Below are positions 1-12,045 of a stretch of DNA of 64,000 nucleotides, piece by piece; the stretch's first letter is position 1; every line of letters begins with the position of its first letter. A model generated the notes under the pieces. That model saw only the letters and a program-made list of their open reading frames with translations, did not search any database and was not told where the DNA came from. The DNA is from Gordionus sp. m RMFG-2023 (Eukaryota; Nematomorpha; Gordioida; Chordodea; Parachordodidae), in assembly GCF_954871325.1 (NCBI RefSeq), contig NC_088775.1, positions 45,919,561 to 45,983,560 of the forward strand, written 5' to 3'. The position numbers were made by a program, and so were the translations under genes.

Positions 1-599
1 GATGATAATTTAGAAAAAAATTTATTATTAAAAGCTAATTTTAATTATAAATAAATATATTAAAATTGTTATATTTATTATTCAATTACAATAAATTTCT
101 ACCATATTTAATTTATTTTTATATTAGTTAATTTTGCATGGGTTATATTATATTATTATTCAATAACAATAAATTTATAACATATATTAGTTAATTTTGC
201 ATCGGTCAGAAATTTCCTGCAGAAATTTAAATAGAAAAAAAGGTCGATCCTGGATTTCGATCCTCTTTTTTTGAAAAGATCGTGATCGGGATTCGATCGT
301 TTTAAAAAGATCGGTTAACAAGCCTGGTGAAAATATAATTTATATGTATAAATTTAATATTTGAAATAGTATAAATTTAATAAAAATTTAGATAGCCTTA
401 TTATTTTTTAAATAATAAAATTGAATCTATACACTACTTAATAGAATTATAAAAGAAATCGCTCAGGGAGCAATCAAAAAAATTTATTTTTAGTTCAAGT
501 GGATATTAAGGAGCCATTAAAGAAAAATTTTTGCTTCAGGGGTCTCGAGTTCCTGCGCCCCCTCCCCTAGTGACGCCACTAGTTAAATATTATTAAAAT
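1..599. other. AT-rich non-coding stretch with a MITE-like end
   Basis: No gene is visible. Near 240-310 there are several GATCG/CGATC words. Around 560-582 the sequence is C-rich and ends in TAGTGACGCCACTAG, which reads in reverse complement as CTAGTGGCGTCACTA. That resembles the CAGTGGCGTAGC termini of the hAT-like MITE at 49.7 kb. I could not find the partner terminus, so its extent is unknown. Confidence 0.35.
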
Positions 600-3470
600 T
601 TTTATGTATTGGATGAAGATGGACCACCCTTATGTGGTCGGGATTGGAAAGAGTTTGATATAATCATAAGTAATTTTGATACAAACATTATTAATAAATA
701 AGAAACAGGGGATGAAATAAATGTTTTAACTTTTAACAATCCTTTTACATACATGAATAATAAATACGTTGATTTTTTAAGCCACAGTAAAGGTAATGTT
801 TTAATTCCTTCAATTTACACTAAATATATTATTTTTGAATCTAGAACTAACATTAATAATTTAATTAAAGAATTTGGTAGTGTTTTTAATCATGAAATAG
901 GAAGAGTTAATTTTAAAAATAAACATTTTATTAAAGGATAATTATAAGCCTAAATTTCTTAAGGCTAGATGGGTACCATTTGAATTGGAAGAAGAATTAG
1001 AATACATTCTTGAGCAATGGCATAAAAAGGGTATTATAATTCTTGACAGATTTTCGTAATGGGTTACACAGTTAGTTTTGGTTAAAAAAAAGAAAATACT
1101 TTGGTATTTTGTACTGATTTTAAATGTACAGTAAATCCTCAATTAGAAAGGTTTGAATATCTTCTACTAAGTACTAAGGATAAGTAACATTATTTTTTGC
1201 CTTATTTGCAAATACCTGTCTCTAAAGAAACTTCAAAATTTCTTGCGGTGTCTAACAAGAGTCTGTTTCAATTTAATAGGTTACCTCTTGGGCTGACAGT
1301 TTTAACTGCTTATTCAAAAAATTATGGACGAAATATTTTCTGACATAAATGGCGTCATATTTAGATGTTTTATTAATTTTTGGTCAAGATGCCGAGCATC
1401 ACTTTAGCAAATTGAAAAAGTTTGGAAGAATGGTAGAATTTGGCTTAATAGGAAATATTAAAAAGAATGAATTTGGTAAATATAACATTAGTATTTAAGT
1501 TACTTAATAAATAGTAAAGGTAGCCAATTTGAACCGATTGGTATAATAACTCAACCTAAAGATAAGGATGAGTTACAATCTTGGTTGGGACTCATGAATT
1601 ATTCCAGGTTTATCGAAGGTTTTTCGAAATTGGCTTATAAATTATTCCATATGTCTAAGAAGATGAAACATTTTTATTGGGGGATTAATGAAAGAGTAAG
1701 GCTGCATTCAAAGTGGAGACCGATCCGTTTTTTACATCCGTTCCATCAAAAGTCAATCTCATTAAAAATGATATATATGTATGTATTGATTTTCATTTTT
1801 AAAAAATTATAACTAACGTTATAACGCTCTATAAAATTTTCGGATCAAAAAGTCAAAATTTGCCGGATCCGTTTTTAAAACGGAAGTTATCGGAACGGAC
1901 GCACTTTGAACATATATATCATTTTTAATGAGATTGACTTTTGACGGAACGGGTGTAAAAAACGGATCCGTCTCCACTTTGAATGCAACCTAAATTTTTG
2001 TGAGATTAGAAGAAGATTGTGTAATGCGACTATTTTAACACATTATGATTTGTTTATATCGACTGATGCTTCTACTAAGGATATGGAAGCAATAATATAT
2101 GTTCAAGATGGTCATGACATGAGAGGTCTCTTGAAATCATGTGGGGTGATGATTCCATTATTGAAAAAGAAGGATTCGCTATAGTTTTGGCAGTTAATAA
2201 ATGGAGAAAATATTTAGTTGGTAGGATGTTTGTAATTTATACAGATCATAAACCGCTTGTTAATTTATTTGGGGCACATCCTGCCAAACTCTATAATATA
2301 TCACCAAGGTTACAAAAATGGGCCTTGTGTTTAGCTGGATATGATTTTAATATAAATTTTAGAAAGGGGAAAGATCAGATAATTCCTGATGGTTGATCTA
2401 GATTAATTATTGAAGATGTCACTTGTTTTTTTAATGTGGATAATGTTAATAATGATCAAAATATCATTAGTGATTTGGATATAATTAAAAGCGCTTTGGT
2501 AGATACAGAGCTTATTAAAGTTAAAGAAATATTGTTGTATAAATGTAATAATTATTCAGAAGTTAAGGAGTATAAAACACATGTAAATATTTTAAACATA
2601 ATAAATGATTGTATGTTTAAATTAAATCAAATTATTTCTCCGCAAGAACTATCAAAATATATACTTATTAAGTTACATGAAGAGCACAATGGTGTATTCA
2701 GGATGATAGATACGATGAAAAGATGTTTTTGGTTGCCAGGAGTTATTAAAGACATTTAAGAAATAGTGTTTAGGTGTAATACTTTTATGATTAATGCACC
2801 TACATAACGAAGAGTTGTGCAAATTCACTGGGTACAACCAGATAAACCATTGTATCGAATTTACACTGATTTTTTTTTGGACCGATTAAAAAATTTTACG
2901 GATTGATAATTATCGATAGGTACTCTCGATGACTGGAGATTATCAAGGTTAAAAACATTAATACCATTACCACTATAATTAAATAAAATAAAAAAATTTC
3001 TAGAATCGGTTATCCAGTAGAATTGGTATTAGATAATGGACCAATTTTTATAACTTATGAATTTAAAAAATTTTTACCAGGTAAATTTTTATATTTTTTG
3101 CTCCTGCTTATCACCCTTCCTCTAAAGAGATGGCAGAGATTGCTGATTTATAGATTAGGGGTTGGGATGAGCTCATGTCAGCAGATGATTAAATTATCGC
3201 AATGCTCATTCGGTAACGTATTTTCCACCTGCAACTAGATTGTTGGGTAAGAAATTGAGATGGAAATTAGGTTTTTTAGATAAAAATGACTGTGATGTGG
3301 AGTCTCATTGTAAAAGAATTAATTATAGGTAAATATGTTTTTGTGAAAGTGTGTACATATCATGATTGACATAAGGGGATTGTCATTGGGAGGATCAGTA
3401 ATGTCATGTGGGAGATCAAGATAGATCGTAAAGTTGTTATATCGTGCATAAATCAAATTTGAGATCGTTG
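600..3470 (+). mobile_element. Ty3/gypsy LTR-retrotransposon fossil, internal region, badly eroded
   Basis: Translated pieces on the + strand run in the order expected for a gypsy pol: an end-of-protease motif (GPPLCGRDW) near 0.62-0.66 kb, reverse transcriptase pieces at about 0.9-1.6 kb, an RNase H block near 2.1-2.4 kb with the TDHKPL motif, and an integrase zinc-finger/core region at about 2.5-3.4 kb. The RNase H and integrase parts match the minus-strand element at 52.6-57.6 kb closely enough (NLFG, SPRLQKWALCLAG) to place both in one family. No LTRs were recognised at either edge. It has many breaks and is clearly older than its relative. A palindromic MITE (1700-1990) sits inside it. 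Confidence 0.85.
1700..1990. mobile_element. Palindromic MITE inserted in the gypsy fossil
   Basis: The first and last ~80 bp are near-perfect inverted copies. The ends read GGCTGCATTCAAAGTGGAGA and, in reverse complement, GGTTGCATTCAAAGTGGAGA, and the arms continue to ATGATATATATG on both sides. A possible 3-bp target duplication TAA lies at 1697-1699 and 1991-1993. That would fit a PIF/Harbinger-type origin, but three bases are weak evidence. There is no coding capacity. It interrupts homology between the surrounding fossil and its relative at 55 kb. Confidence 0.8.
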
Positions 3471-3597
3471 ACAAGTTTATTTATATTAGTCTTAATTATT
3501 AACCAGTATATTATCATATATTTATATACATATAGGTAATTTTTTTGTTTCTCTCAATACTCACCCCTTCCCATATGTGATATAATGGTCTCCATGT

Positions 3598-4025
3598 CAA
3601 TTTAGCGAAACTTTTATCGCGAATGAATTTTATAGTTAAACTTTTATCGCATATCCATAATAGCGAATTACTATTCCGCGAATACAATATCGTGTATCAA
3701 TAATCGCAAGAATTTTATAACGAACCCTTTATCGCGAAACCTTTAAAGCGAATACATTACCCCTAAACCTTTATCGCGAAAATTTTATAGCGAAATTATT
3801 ATCGCGAAGAAAATATAGCGATAATTATTTCGCGAAACATATATCGCGAAGATATAATAGCGAATTTAATATTGCGATAATTGCTAATAATAACTAATTT
3901 ACAGTGTTGTTAATATAGCGCTCTACTTTTTTCAGTAACGGTAGCTTTAGCGGGCTACTTTTTTTAGAAAATAGCGATAGTGGTATCTCGCTATTAATTT
4001 TGAAAGTAGCGAAGTAGCGCATTTT
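3598..4025. repeat. Field of TATCGCGAA / TAGCGAA motifs
   Basis: The palindrome TCGCGA and its one-off variants (TAGCGAA, ATCGCGAA, CGCGAA) recur at least fifteen times. Between about 3785 and 3880 they fall every 13-15 bp, alternating TATAGCGA with TATCGCGA. CpG is otherwise rare in this AT-rich DNA. From 3903 to 4025 the motif changes to AGTAGCG/TAGCGGGCTACTT, with an ACAGTGTTGTTA start that resembles a hAT terminus. It could be the subterminal repeat zone of a DNA transposon or a degenerate short tandem repeat. No coding potential is seen. Confidence 0.6.
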
Positions 4026-4128
4026 ACATCAGAAATACATCTAGAAATTATTAAAATATATTTTTTATTAAATCTAATTATATTCCTTTTATTTAATTTA
4101 ATTTTAAAATTTATATTTAAAAATATAC

Positions 4129-4200
4129 ATTATAAATCTAGTTAGCATTATAAATCTAGTTAGCATTATAAATCTAGTTAGCATTATAAATCTAGTTATT
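4129..4200 (+). repeat. 18-bp tandem repeat, four copies
   Basis: The unit CATTATAAATCTAGTTAG is repeated head to tail four times with almost no variation; the last copy is slightly altered at its end. The homogeneity points to recent slippage. Confidence 0.9.
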
Positions 4201-6639
4201 AAAAATGTTAAAAACCTCAAACAGAATCCGGAAATTTTATATAAACCCGGGTTCAATCGGGTTCTATGTATTGTTTAAAATTATATATTAAGATATTTGT
4301 ATAATTATAAATAATAATAATTTAAGGGATTTTATAATATTTTCAAATTTCCAATTAATTAAATGTTAATAAATTTTAAGTTATTTACGCCATTTTTGAA
4401 TTTTTTGAATTTATTCTCAAAGATTCCTATTAGAATGTTAATAAATTTTAAACAATTAAATTTATTTACGCCATTTAATCCCCGCTCTTAAAATTTAAAA
4501 AAAGCTCAGATTTTTTAAAATTCTAAAACTATTTCTTATTTATACATAAATAGTAGATAAAGGTTTATATTTATAAGATATAGAGTAAATAATGTCCAAT
4601 TTTATTAAATTATCGCCCTAGACTGTAATATATAGTTCTTTTTTTTAAAATGATTATCACCAAAACTCCGAATGATAAATATTTTTAAGGTGAATTCTAA
4701 AATAAATATAATAAGATTAATTTAAAGTAAAATTATGTATCTGTTATTTTAACTAAATTTTACAAGTCTTTATTTTTCTGGGCACCTAATCTAATTCGAA
4801 CCTTGAGAGATTTTTTGCAGGATTCAAACCCCTTTAACAAACTATATTATTTGAATGAAAAATAGAACCCATAATAAAATTTATAAATCACATATTGAAA
4901 GAAAATATGAAGAGTAAATGAATATTAACCTTAATAAAGCATCCTCCATTGAATCTGAATTCGAAAAAAATTGGTGATATGTCATAAATGATTTTATTTT
5001 GAAATAACTTATTTGACTCATCTGTCACTGTTATTTCAATATATTTTATCAAGTTTTTCTGAAAATAATTTTTCTCATTCAGAGAATTAAAGTTATTTCC
5101 TGAAATTAATTTTTATTATTTTTTTTATTTAAAAACAACTCGATATTTCGCGGAAAAAACCTATTTTGAAATTTAGGTTCAGGGTCCAAACTTTTTTTTA
5201 AAATAATTTTTGTTTAATTTAAAAAAAATACAATATTCATTAATAAAAGATACTTATTTTCATAATACTCAAACCCAGATATAAAATCAGAGCTCATTTA
5301 ACGAAATTATGGGGAAAACATAAATCATTTATAGGGCTGTGCCGATATTAAATATCGCATAGGATTGGCACATTTAGTGTTTTCCAAATATTTTTATATT
5401 ATTGGTAAAAATTAATAATATGAATCGGGTTTACTCGCTTAGAGGTCCTACATTATATTTTTAATGCTTTATTTCTTATCGTTAATTTATTTTATTATTT
5501 CACTTCATTAATATATTTAGAATGCATTTATGAACTCACTACTTAATATTTTTTAAATTTCGCAATTATGAAAATATTTATTATAAATTTTAATTCCCTA
5601 TTTTTTCCTGATTTTCGCATGCCCTTCGCCTATTAAAGTAACAGATATATTTCATCAATATACATAATTAGGTTTATAATATAGTGAAGTTAACTTGTCC
5701 CGACCTTCGCCTGCCCCTTTCTTAAATTTCTAGAATAACTAATATTATTTATTTCGTCAATATATATAATTATATTATCTTAAATATATATTTTAATCCT
5801 CTCTTCGCCGATGCCGGATAAATTATATTTTATATAAATAATCACTTATATTATAACAGCATTATTATTATATATATATATATATGTGAAATTATGATTT
5901 ATAATTATGCATCAATAAAAAGAATTACTCGAATTACTCTGATCAATGGAAATGGTAAAATTTAAAAAAGACTACTAATTAATTTACTAAAATATAGAAA
6001 AGAATACAATAAAAAACACCGTTCATTTTAGTGCAACTTGGTAGAATAAGTTAAAATAGACCAGTCCAAAATTTTTGTTTTCTTAATTTGAATGATAAAA
6101 AAAATTTCATCTAGAGGATAGAAAAATATTTATTTTTTTTTACTATCATGAATGTAAAAAAATGAGTAAATTTTATTTTATAAATGTATTAAAGCTATAA
6201 TATCTGAAACAGAATGTGATTATTGATAGGGAGGAACAGTCTCAAACTTAGTACAGTGGAAGAAGGTTGCGTACATGACGTGGATAGGGTCAAGTTACTA
6301 AATGGGTGTGTTGATTTAGAAGGCTAACTTGGTAGTATTTAGATATTTAAAAAAAATATATTAAATCCATTCATTATTTTTATTTAAATAAAATTAATAT
6401 TATTGACGCCATCTAGCGGATAGAATATTATTTTTATTACTTTTATAAAAAATAAGGATTATGGTTAAATTTAATTTTATAAAAGTATTGATGCTTAAAT
6501 ATCTAATAGAAATTTTTTTATACCTCCAAACACTTATTTTATATATAAAAATTAATAATACTCAATTAATATTAAGAAAATGAAAGCTCACTTAGAATAT
6601 GATAGTAAATATAATATATAAATAGAGGATTATTTATAG
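4201..6639. other. AT-rich stretch without recognisable genes
   Basis: No open frame with protein-like composition was found on either strand. Visible items are minor: a TAGGGCTGTGCCGAT word at 5331, like the terminus of the hAT MITE at 10541, with TATCGCATAG-type sequence after it, probably a truncated relative; and a short (TA)n run near 5868-5885. Confidence 0.5.
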
Positions 6640-6895
6640 CCGAGCTATATTTCTCAGGCGAGCGATATTTAGTAATAAATGATTTATTATGTCACTAGTT
6701 TAGGATTTGATTTATTATGTGGTTAGCCCAGCAACATTTTCCAGCCGAGCGATATTTAGTAATAAATGATTTATTGTGTGGTTAGCTGAGCGATAATTAG
6801 TAATAAATGATTTATTATGCGGTTAGCCGAGCGATATTTAGTAATAAATGATTTATTATGTGGTTAGCCGAGCGATATTTCCTAGCCGAGCGATA
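6640..6895. repeat. 41-bp tandem repeat (GCCGAGCGATATTTAGTAAT unit)
   Basis: About five to six imperfect copies of a unit built from GTTAGCCGAGCGATATTT followed by AGTAATAAATGATTTATTA and TGTG. Copies at the left are interrupted by other sequence; those from about 6740 to 6880 are regular. No coding sense is seen. Confidence 0.8.
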
Positions 6896-7549
6896 AATAG
6901 ACCCACCCCATTACGCAACATTTGATATCTGAGATAAAATCTATATACAAATATATAATTAAATTAATGATTTTTGATTTTAATAATTCATATACTAATA
7001 TATAGTGCTGTAAACGTTACTACAAAAAAGAAACGCGTTACCGTTACTCGTTACATCTGAAAAAAGGAACGCGTTACCGTTACTCGTTACCTTTTCAAAA
7101 AAGGAACGCGCGTTACCGACTCAATAAAGTAACAGGCTACTCGTTACTTAAAAAAATTAAATATATACAAAAATAATATTTATTTCCGACAATATATAAT
7201 AAAATAAAACTATATAAAAAAAATATATAAAATCGTTTTATAAAAAAAATATTCATATATTTAGACATGTGCGCTGACAGCATTTTCGGCGGCGGCGTTT
7301 CTTTTTTTAAAATGATCGGCTGGTGGCGGCGAATCAATTTAGACGCCGCCACAAAAATCGGCGGCGGCGCGGCGGCGTCTAATATTTTTCTAACTTAAAT
7401 TTTTTTAATTATATTTATAAATTCATTGGAAACACTTTTAAAATAAAATTTATACTTTATTATGTTTATAACTATAATTTAATGATTTTATTAAGTTATA
7501 ATTATCATGAATAAATATTATTTTATTAAGATTTAAAGGACATAATAAT

Positions 7550-7930
7550 GATCTTTTAGAGTTCAGAGTGAGCCCAGCAAATACACGCTCGCTGGGTGTG
7601 CTCGTAGCTGGAATGCACAGCACCTTTCTACCGAATATTGAGTTTAGGAAGATCCAATGTTCTTATCTTCCAAAAATCGAAGACATCTTTTATCTCCAAA
7701 TTATAAGGCGAAAATAATGAATAACACTCTTTTTCTAAACTAGTTAAATAGTGTTGTTGTTCCAGGTTATTGTTTTGAATAAATGAATGTTTCGTAGCCA
7801 ATGACTTAAGATAATCGAGTTTTGAAGCAACTTCCGTCGTTTCATATTCGTTTAATTCGTCCGTGTAAGGCCGTATAGAGGTAGCGTGTTGACATAAAAA
7901 TTCAACCGGAGTAATATTTTTTCCTTTAAA
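7550..7930 (-). pseudogene. hAT transposase C-terminal dimerisation region
   Basis: Reading the minus strand gives a segment with EVASKLDYLKSL and VFDFWK, then, after a shift of frame, CIPATSTPSERVFAGLTL. The last is the signature of the hAT C-terminal dimerisation domain (usually C(I/L)PA(T/S)S.(P/A)SER.FS). The frame change between DFWK and CIPATS, and a stop just before it, show this copy does not make a full protein as it stands. It lies downstream of the catalytic segment at 8490-8861, in the expected order. Confidence 0.8.
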
Positions 7931-8489
7931 TATTCATTTACTATGTTTATTGATTGAAAACGAGGATCCAAAAGTGCTCCTAACACCTAAGTAAATTAAT
8001 AAAAGAAAGAGAAATAATATATAAAAATAATTTATGTATTTTAAAATAGTACCTGGTTATTGGAAATCTATGATCAAATTTAGTAAGCACTATTTTGTTT
8101 AAGGGATGCTATGGGAGGACTATCATATTAATTTCACTACGAAATAATAAGGCAAAATTTATAGTTACTCCTTTTTGGACAGATAAAAATTCAACAGTTT
8201 TTTTTGGAGGTTTTAAGAAAATTTAAAAGTTCATGCACCAACTATACCAATGGCCACATTTAATTTTAAGGTTTTTTGTTTTTTCTCATATGATTTTTGA
8301 TTTACACTATCATCACAAAACCCAAACGATCTTCATAAAAAGAATCATTATCATCCAAATCTAAAATATCCGATATATATGATATCGATTCAAAACATTT
8401 TCTATATCGTTTATTTATTCAAAATCCACTGTTTTGAATCTTAAGGCAACTATAACTTCTCTCACTTTTTAATGAGATTTTCTATTTTA

Positions 8490-8930
8490 TTAACTTTTTT
8501 TTATTCCATCGACTGTCACTAGATTATGTAATCCATGCCCCAAACATAAATGATGGTCATATTCTCCTAGACGAACACTTTTCTTCATATTGGGTCCTGC
8601 ATCCGTAACCATTTGAATTTTCTTGGACCCTAAATCAAATTCATTTTCAACTTTTTCTATTTCGGAAAGAATAGTTTCAGCGGTATGTTTTTGAGTGACA
8701 TGATGTGTCGCCAATGTATAAAATACAATATTAAAATTATTACCTATTTCGTGAAATGTAAAGGTGATATAATTTCGCCGTCTATATTTGTCGGTCCACA
8801 TATCAAAAGTTATAGCACACAATTTAGGACCTGTATTATGTTGGCATATGTATGCTTTCATTTATAAATACACATCATCTAATCCACTCCTGCTAAGTGT
8901 AGTTCTATATGATAATTCTTTGGCATCTGA
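8490..8930 (-). pseudogene. hAT transposase, central catalytic segment
   Basis: The longest open piece (8490-8861) contains ITFDMWTDKYRRRNYITF, then HTAETILSEIEK and VTDAGPNMKKSV, followed by HHLCLGHGLHNLV. These match the hAT transposase order: the TTDxWT motif, the second acidic block with TDxxxNM, and the C..H.L.L segment. Weak homology continues upstream (DAKELSYRTTLSR, to about 8930) across a stop codon. The piece ends in a lysine-rich tail before sequence without homology. It belongs to the 7262-10063 element. Confidence 0.85.
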
Positions 8931-10540
8931 AATAATGCTATATTTCCATATAATAAAAAGTTAATAATAAAAATATTATGTCGTAAAAAATTCTAAATGT
9001 GGGATGTTATAAAATAATTAAATATATTAATAGTTATAATAAAAATTAAGATTGCCCTTGCCCTATAAAAAATTATAATGATTTTACAAATAACCTTTAG
9101 AAAATCTTGCATTCCAATATTATTTATAAAAGAGAATGGCATTAAATCCTTGCAACACATGAGAACATAATTCTTTACCAGAATCCATTTTAGGATCAGT
9201 TGTATCTTATGGGTTTGAAAAATAACTTTAAATTTTGTTTAGGTATTTCTTCTTTACATGATAAATCATGTTTGTCAAGTAAATGTTTTATTATATTTGA
9301 TGTGCTGATATTTTTTGAAAAAGATTTGATTGGATATCAAATTAAAAAATTTACAAATATTTTTAAAATAATCAAAAAATTTACTCTATAATTATTTTCA
9401 TCCTCACCATCTTTATCAAGTGCTATTTGCAAATATATTACAAAAGACTTTATCTGTAGTAACATTGGTACTCTTATTATTTGTGTCAATTTTTAATATT
9501 AAGGATCCAAAATGTTTCCAAGCAAAAGAAGGCTTTGCTTGCAAGGATATACTATATTTTGTTACAAAGTATTGCAATGCTGCATCCATTATAATTGTTT
9601 TAGTCCTGGTTTTTTTATATATGTTATAATGGCAACAAAATAAAAATCATTATTAAAATTTCCTATTATGATAGAAAATAAATTTTATATAACGAGTTGT
9701 AAATTATTTGAAGCATCAAAAATTAAAAGAATAAAATATAGAATTACCTTTTCAAATTTAATGTCCTAATCTTATTTTATCTAGCAAGTTGGTCACAAAC
9801 CTGCCCAAAGTGAGCGAATATGGAAATCTATAGCAAATAATATTTATTAATTAAAATCGCAATTTTAAATAATTCAAAAAATAATTAATATTTTTCTTCT
9901 AATTACAATTCATAAATAACATATAAAATAAATTAATAATGAAAAATATGTATCACGCCGCCACGCCGCCATATTTTTACATCGGCGGCGGCGTGTTGAG
10001 CGCCGACACTTTTTTGGCGTGCGGCGTCGGCGTGGTCAGAATCACCGGCGGCGCACATGTCTACATATATTTAATTATAATATAAATAAAATTATATAAA
10101 AATAATATATTATAAGATAACATCTTTATGTAATAATTTTTTATTTATTTTTAGCAACAATTGATTTCAAAATTTTGATCAGACAAACAAGAGCGCTTAG
10201 TGCTCAACACGGCTGGTTAAATAATGGGTTGTTATATATAGTATTTTAATAATAAATAAAATCTATAATAAAATTCTCTGTAAAATTTTGTTATTGGATA
10301 AATCCTGGCTTCGCCACTCTTTCATATATATTTATTATTTAAATAAAGTTTTTTAAAATCACTATTTTTTATTCTTTAAATTTATTAACAAATATAGTCA
10401 CACCAAGCAATACTAAACAAGAACTAGAAGATATAAAAAACTTAATATAACACTTTGAACCAACACCAATATTTTGTTAATTTTAGGTTTTTAATGTTGT
10501 TTCCAGCCCAATACTGTAGTATAATTTAATTGCTTATATT

Positions 10541-11345
10541 TAGGGCTGTACCGATCCACATATTTTCACCGATCCGATATTGCTCCAAAACTGATGCGAC
10601 TGACACCGATCCGATATTTATATTGTTTTTCACAACCCCTCCCACCCCCCACCCCCCTTTGAACCAAATTTAATTAAGAAATCAATATTTTATATGCAAA
10701 AAACAAATTATGCATTTTAATTTTTTTTATTTCTACAATTAAGACTATAATTTAAAAAACATATATTTGATAATATATACATTTTATGTTGGTATGAATT
10801 ATAAAATTGAATTTAATATATAAAATTATAATATATTAGATTTTTTTAAATAAATAGTAGAGGCTCTAGATTTTCTGGCAATAAGCTTCTACGATACGGA
10901 GTATCTATATCCCCTTCCGTAAACTCAGATGATTCCACAGATAACGCATTTTGCAAAATTAACTTTGTCTTTTGTAAAATATTTCCATAATTCAGATACC
11001 ATATTTAAAAATATTCTTTTATTTAAAGTATAATTAATAAAATTGGCGTTTTTATTTAAAAGATTTAGAATAATTAAAACTTTGGGTGTACCTTTCTGTG
11101 GTAAAAAACTTTTAAAATACTATAAATCTATTTTAAAAAAGAATAAAATTTAAAGGGTGTTGTGCATTTGTATTGTTTAAAAAAAAATTATTTAGAAAAT
11201 ATTATAATAAATATACATAACATAAAATAACAAAAAAAAAGTTAGAAAATCGGATCGGTTTTTACAGGTATCGGCCCGATCCGATATTTTGGAAAATTCT
11301 ATATATCGGTACCGATTTGATCTTATATTTAACGACACAGCCCTA
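10541..11345. mobile_element. Non-autonomous hAT (805 bp) with perfect target duplication
   Basis: The ends are TAGGGCTGT and ACAGCCCTA, and 8-bp direct repeats CTTATATT flank them exactly (10533-10540 and 11346-11353). Subterminal CCGATCCGATATT words occur near both ends. No transposase is encoded. It is inserted in the outer hAT at 7003-12037. A TAGGGCTGTGCCGAT fragment at 5331 is probably a broken relative. Confidence 0.92.
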
Positions 11346-11438
11346 CTTATATTTTAATTCCATGATTAAGCTTTTCAAAATATTATGAAAGAATATTCTT
11401 CTATTATTAAAATAATATTAAAATAATGATATATTAAT

Positions 11439-11639
11439 TTATCTTTTTACCTTCAAATGCTTTTTTAAGTTTGAACTTCTGGACATTGAGGTTGAAATAT
11501 TTGTGTTGGGATATAATTTACATTTCCAAAGTGTACACTTTATACCATTAATTTTCTTTATTGGTTTAAAATATATTTCAAATTGGGGCAAGGGAAGGGT
11601 TAAATCATCTTCATCTGAAGAAGTAAGTACTATGGACAT
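11439..11639 (-). pseudogene. hAT transposase N-terminus with BED zinc finger
   Basis: Starting at the ATG complementary to 11637-11639, the minus strand reads MSIVLTSSDEDD and continues to a C-x(3)-C pattern (TLWKCKLYPN) followed by SNLKKHLKVK. Acidic start, paired cysteines and the SNLxxHL helix are typical of the BED DNA-binding finger of hAT transposases; the terminal histidine of the finger is not seen before the stop. The frame is open further upstream, but that part is low-complexity. Its position near the right end of the 7003-12037 element and its strand suggest it is the N-terminal exon of that element's transposase, cut off from the rest by the later insertions. Confidence 0.7.
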
Positions 11640-12045
11640 AATATTCTTAAAATAAATTATAAGAATAATAATATTATTATTAACGTATATGAATTTGAAT
11701 ATTAATTTCGATAGAAAATTTAACGAGAATTTAAAATAAAAATGAAGGCAATGGTTGATATGAATTAAAACTCTGATTAAATTATTTATATAAAGAATTA
11801 AAAAATAGATAAAAGTAATTTTATAATACATTAAAATATGTTTTTCTTTTTGTTGATATTTTTTAAGAAAAATATAAAGTAACGAGTAATGTTTTACGTT
11901 ACCATTACTCATAAAAAGAAACGCGTTACCGTTACTCGTTATTTCTAGAAGAAGGTAACGAATGGCGTTCCTTTTCTTCAAAAAAAGTAACGTCGTTAGT
12001 AACGATGTTACTTTTTTGACGTTACTTCACAGCATTACATATATA

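Larger units (their letters stand above)
7262..10063 (-). mobile_element. hAT transposon with exact 8-bp target duplication
   Basis: The terminal inverted repeat is TAGACATGTGCGC at the left and its exact complement at the right. Direct 8-bp copies of CATATATT flank it (7254-7261 and 10064-10071). Both ends carry very GC-rich subterminal GGCGGCGGCG sequence in otherwise AT-rich DNA. Transposase pieces lie on the minus strand: a catalytic-region segment at 8490-8930 and a C-terminal dimerisation segment at about 7550-7930. The coding region is interrupted, so the copy looks inactive. It sits inside the 7003-12037 element. Confidence 0.88.
7003..12037 (-). mobile_element. Outer hAT transposon, hollowed by nested insertions
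   Basis: The left end reads TAGTGCTGTAAACGTTAC and the right end, in reverse complement, TAATGCTGTGAAGTAACG, a typical hAT terminal inverted repeat. Both ends are followed by subterminal copies of ACGCGTTACCGTTACTCGTTA (7030-7140 and 11880-12000), again usual for hAT. The flanking 8-bp words are TAATATAT and ACATATAT, an imperfect match. The interior holds another hAT (7262-10063) and a MITE (10541-11345). What remains of its own coding region is the BED finger on the minus strand at 11439-11639. Confidence 0.75.

Noticed and set aside
7270-7390. CpG island marking a promoter
   Set aside because: The GC-rich GGCGGC tract is the subterminal zone of a hAT element with defined ends, and it is mirrored at the other end.
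11640-11981. Upstream part of the long minus-strand frame as protein
   Set aside because: Low-complexity I/L/Y/K-rich translation of AT-rich DNA and of the hAT subterminal repeats; the plausible start is the ATG at 11639.
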